Positions 5,476 to 7,757 of a stretch of DNA of 7,757 nucleotides are shown piece by piece. This DNA comes from Clostridia bacterium (GTDB lineage Bacteria; Bacillota; Clostridia; Christensenellales; Maliibacteriaceae). The stretch is from contig JAGBGW010000127.1 in the NCBI GenBank assembly GCA_017935825.1, forward strand, positions 1 through 7,757, read 5' to 3'. The notes under the pieces are model-generated. The model made no database searches. It was not told where the DNA came from and saw nothing but the letters and a program-made list of their open reading frames with translations. Made by a program: the position numbers and the translations under genes. How positions within the stretch are numbered: position 1 is the stretch's first letter; every line of letters starts with the position of its first letter.

Positions 5476-6450
5476 TTACTCAGCCTGCTCTTCAGCTTGT
5501 TCTTCGGCAGGTTCGGCTGCTTGCTCCTGTTGTTCTGCTGCCTGCTGTTCCTGTACGGCTGCCTGCATCACCTGTGCTGCCTGGGCAAAATCCACGCCTT
5601 CGATGCCTCCGGTGTTAACTGCTTCATTCTGCTCGAAGTCGGCATCCACGTAGGTTTTTTCCTGCGTATCGAACAGTGCCTCTGCCTGTGCGGCTTCGTC
5701 TCTGCCCTTTGCGCTATGGCGATGGATGCGTTCATTGAAGCGCTGGCGGTTGTGGCGTGCTTCCTCCTGCATGCTCTGCTTTCGCAAGCGGGCATTGCGC
5801 TTTAAAGCACGGGGAATAAATGCAACAGCGCCTTTGAAAATCGTCAGTTGGTCACGCATATCTTCCATGGTACTTTTTACACGTTGGGCAGCAGGTACCA
5901 CGTTGCGCACCTTATTTTGTCTTGCACTGGTAACAGGACCACGATCGACAGTATCTTCCGTATCATCCGTTTCGTCTTCTGCTTCAGTTTCCGCTTCTGC
6001 TTCCTGTGGTGCTTCTTCCATATCCTGTACAGGTTCTTGCGCAGCAGATTCCTCCACAGCTTCCTGTGCCTCTTGTTCTGTTTGTTCGCCGCCTGTCAGC
6101 ATCTGCACGCCTTCGGCGCCGCTTTCCAATGCCAGCGCTGCATCTGCATCACTTTGCCAGTTCCACCACACAGACTTCTTTGCCTGATACTCATCCTGAT
6201 AGGAATAGCGTACAAAGCGGCTGCGGATAAACACATCCAGCAGCAGACAAACGATAAAGACGATGGGCAGCCAAAATACCAGACGTTCCATCGTACGGGA
6301 CAATGCGCCGATATTCACATTGCCGGACTCTACATTGTAGGCAATGTTTTCCACGGAACCTGCCAGTTTACCCAACAGGCTGCCGAAAAAGCCTTCGCCA
6401 TCAAAAAGGTTGGCATAAATGGCGTCAAGAAACGATGCAATCCATTTCAT
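5476..6450 (-). CDS. Uncharacterised single-pass membrane protein with acidic middle and Q/E/A-rich tail (324 aa)
   Basis: I do not recognise a family. An N-terminal part (1-56) with hydrophobic or amphipathic stretches precedes one clear membrane helix at about 57-76. This is followed by RSRFVRY, which by the positive-inside rule puts the long C-terminal part in the cytoplasm. Residues 121-170 are strongly acidic (Glu, Asp, Gln, Ala) and look disordered. Residues 172-250 are basic (VRNVVPAAQRVK, then RALKRNARLRKQ and RHNRQRF) and may form helices or bind nucleic acid or lipid. Residues 288-324 are almost only Ala, Glu and Gln. No catalytic motif is visible. The gene begins 20 nt after the cdaR stop with a weak ribosome site (GGAG, about 13 nt before the ATG) and ends at a terminator, so it is most likely co-transcribed with cdaR. 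A role linked to CdaR, c-di-AMP or the cell envelope is only inferred from position. Confidence 0.85.
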   Translation of the reverse strand: MKWIASFLDAIYANLFDGEGFFGSLLGKLAGSVENIAYNVESGNVNIGALSRTMERLVFWLPIVFIVCLLLDVFIRSRFVRYSYQDEYQAKKSVWWNWQSDADAALALESGAEGVQMLTGGEQTEQEAQEAVEESAAQEPVQDMEEAPQEAEAETEAEDETDDTEDTVDRGPVTSARQNKVRNVVPAAQRVKSTMEDMRDQLTIFKGAVAFIPRALKRNARLRKQSMQEEARHNRQRFNERIHRHSAKGRDEAAQAEALFDTQEKTYVDADFEQNEAVNTGGIEGVDFAQAAQVMQAAVQEQQAAEQQEQAAEPAEEQAEEQAE

Positions 6451-6470
6451 ACTCTATTTTCTACTCCAGA

Positions 6471-7727
6471 TTATTCACTGACATGTACCGCAACAGTTTG
6501 TACTGCGGTCACTTCCAGATCCGAAGGCATGGGATTTTTCCCAACCCAGCGCCACTTTAGTTCTGCGCTTTGGCCATCGGACAGACCCGTTACATCGGCA
6601 TACAACTCAATATCTTCATGGGAGACGCCGGAGACGGAACTTCTGTAGCCCTGCAAAGAAATGCTGACCGGGGCAATGGAAACGCGCTCTGCAAGATCGC
6701 TTATGTCATCGCCGCGGGCATAGACGGCACGCACAGGCATATTACCCAAGGTAACGCTGACCTGTTCTTCCTCCACATCCACACGCACGCGGATCACCTG
6801 CGGCAGAGCATGTACCACGCCGTTGGGCAGTTGCGGCGCGGTTTCCAGCACTACATCCGCCGTCAGATCGTTGGCGATCAAAAACTGCGTCTGCACCATA
6901 TCCACATCATCCAGCACCACGGAAGGTGCAGCGATGACCACATACTGACGAAGCAGCACGGTTTCTTTAATGCGATAGCCTGCAGCAGGCTGGATCTGAC
7001 TTGCCAGCTGCAGCGGCACACTCTTGGTGGGATAGTAGTGGGTAGTGACCACCACGGATTCCAGATCCAGCTGCACATTGCGATCGACAAGATGACCTGC
7101 TTCATCCACAAGAGACACGGGCAGTGTCAGCGCAACGTTTTCCTCAATCTGCATATCGTCAGGTGCCTCCACCTGCGCATGCATCACCGATTCCACCACG
7201 GAGCGGGCACCTGTGACGGTGACAGCAGCAGGATAGATGTTTTCGGGCGCACGCCACACATCATCGGGTGCTTCGGGCAAGCTTGCCTCCACCTCGACGG
7301 CACGGGTGACACGTTCTTCCACATGCACATCGATATAGGAAGGGGAAATGCGATGCACCGTGCCGTACTGGGTGACGGCGGAAAGTTCGATGCGATGCAC
7401 GCCCTCTTTGGTAATAGAGGAAAGCTCCGCTGTGACGGTGACATTATCGGCACTGATGTCGTTTAACCGATCGTTGTTTGCCTGAATGGTGACACGGGCG
7501 GTAACGCCGGAGGCGATATCCTCCACCACATCAAGACCGCGGTCATGCAAGAGTTCCAGATTGGAAACCTGCACGGGCAATCCTGTGACATGTTTATCGC
7601 GAACCGGGTTTGTAGTGACCAAAACATAGCTCCAAAGCACAAATGCAAACAAAATGGCAAGAAGCTTAGAGCCCATATCCTGACGAAACCAGCGGATAAC
7701 AGCCTTGCCGCAGCGGTACAAAAACAT
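6471..7727 (-). CDS. cdaR: CdaR-like YbbR-domain protein, regulator of diadenylate cyclase
   Basis: A membrane-anchored extracytoplasmic protein. In Bacillus, Listeria and Staphylococcus, CdaR (YbbR) interacts with the membrane cyclase CdaA and modulates c-di-AMP synthesis. After a short cytoplasmic N-terminus there is one helix at about residues 19-38 within MGSKLLAILFAFVLWSYV, a wording typical of this family. The rest is beta-rich and reads as four YbbR-like repeats at about 45-137, 143-230, 235-320 and 322-416. Each has a run like (V)TVTG or (V)SISLQG followed by a strand ending in V-V-V. ATG 7727 is chosen because AAAGG lies 8 nt upstream; a GTG at 7733 is too near that site. The same frame stays open to the right edge, so a longer start cannot be fully excluded. 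The usual partner gene cdaA would lie just beyond 7757. The gene downstream is not glmM, which follows cdaR in many Bacillota. Confidence 0.88.
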   Translation of the reverse strand: MFLYRCGKAVIRWFRQDMGSKLLAILFAFVLWSYVLVTTNPVRDKHVTGLPVQVSNLELLHDRGLDVVEDIASGVTARVTIQANNDRLNDISADNVTVTAELSSITKEGVHRIELSAVTQYGTVHRISPSYIDVHVEERVTRAVEVEASLPEAPDDVWRAPENIYPAAVTVTGARSVVESVMHAQVEAPDDMQIEENVALTLPVSLVDEAGHLVDRNVQLDLESVVVTTHYYPTKSVPLQLASQIQPAAGYRIKETVLLRQYVVIAAPSVVLDDVDMVQTQFLIANDLTADVVLETAPQLPNGVVHALPQVIRVRVDVEEEQVSVTLGNMPVRAVYARGDDISDLAERVSIAPVSISLQGYRSSVSGVSHEDIELYADVTGLSDGQSAELKWRWVGKNPMPSDLEVTAVQTVAVHVSE

Positions 7728-7757
7728 ACCCACTGCCTTTGCCGCAGCAATAATGCA

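Noticed and set aside
5190..5805. Plus-strand open frames of 142 and 198 codons running across the repeats and into the 324-aa protein gene
   Set aside because: They cross the intergenic repeats, the terminator hairpin and the antisense strand of a well-supported gene. They show no ribosome binding site or recognisable domain, and their composition reflects the repeats.
5848..7466. Long plus-strand open frames opposite cdaR and the 324-aa protein gene
   Set aside because: They are His/Cys/Arg-rich antisense frames of real genes; the minus-strand frames have family motifs, proper starts and a terminator.

Overview
The window looks like a chromosomal segment from a gut-type Bacillota bacterium, most likely class Clostridia. 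Supporting signs are sigma-A style promoters (TTGACT/TATAAT), strong AAAGGAGG ribosome binding sites, a CdaR (YbbR-repeat) gene, FtsX-type ABC exporter genes, roughly balanced base composition, and dispersed hairpin-forming intergenic repeats. No rank below class can be defended from the sequence alone.

Bases 1-4117 (minus strand) hold an ABC exporter locus, transcribed from about 4190 towards 1. It contains permease A (458 aa, GTG start), a 208-aa MacB/LolD-type ATPase, permease B (503 aa), and the first 134 codons of a second copy of permease B that runs off the left edge. Permease A, the ATPase and permease B are tightly packed: 14 nt between the first two, then an ATGA overlap. The extra copy, B', comes from a tandem duplication with a constant 1,700-bp offset. 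The duplicated block begins inside the ATPase gene, so B' is preceded by an orphan fragment of the ATPase C-terminus (about 22 codons) that carries the B' ribosome binding site. A good promoter lies between B and B', so the copies can be expressed separately.

Bases 4118-4298 form a divergent intergenic region, with a strong promoter for the exporter operon and a weaker one for the plus-strand gene. Two palindromes here are candidate operators. Bases 4299-5177 (plus strand) encode a 292-aa GT-A fold nucleotidyltransferase that appears to be a single-gene transcription unit ending at a good intrinsic terminator (5184-5215).

Bases 5216-5440 carry no convincing gene. They hold two imperfect 48-nt direct repeats, each followed by a GC-rich hairpin. 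A perfect 13-bp inverted repeat at 5441-5468 is the terminator for the minus-strand genes to its right.

Bases 5476-7727 (minus strand) hold cdaR, encoding the membrane-anchored regulator of the c-di-AMP synthase CdaA, followed after 20 nt by an unrecognised 324-aa single-pass membrane protein with a very acidic middle and a Q/E/A-rich tail. The synthase gene cdaA would be expected just past the right edge. The most interesting points are the partial duplication that made a second permease with an ATPase-tail leader, and the uncharacterised protein in the position often taken by glmM in a cda operon.
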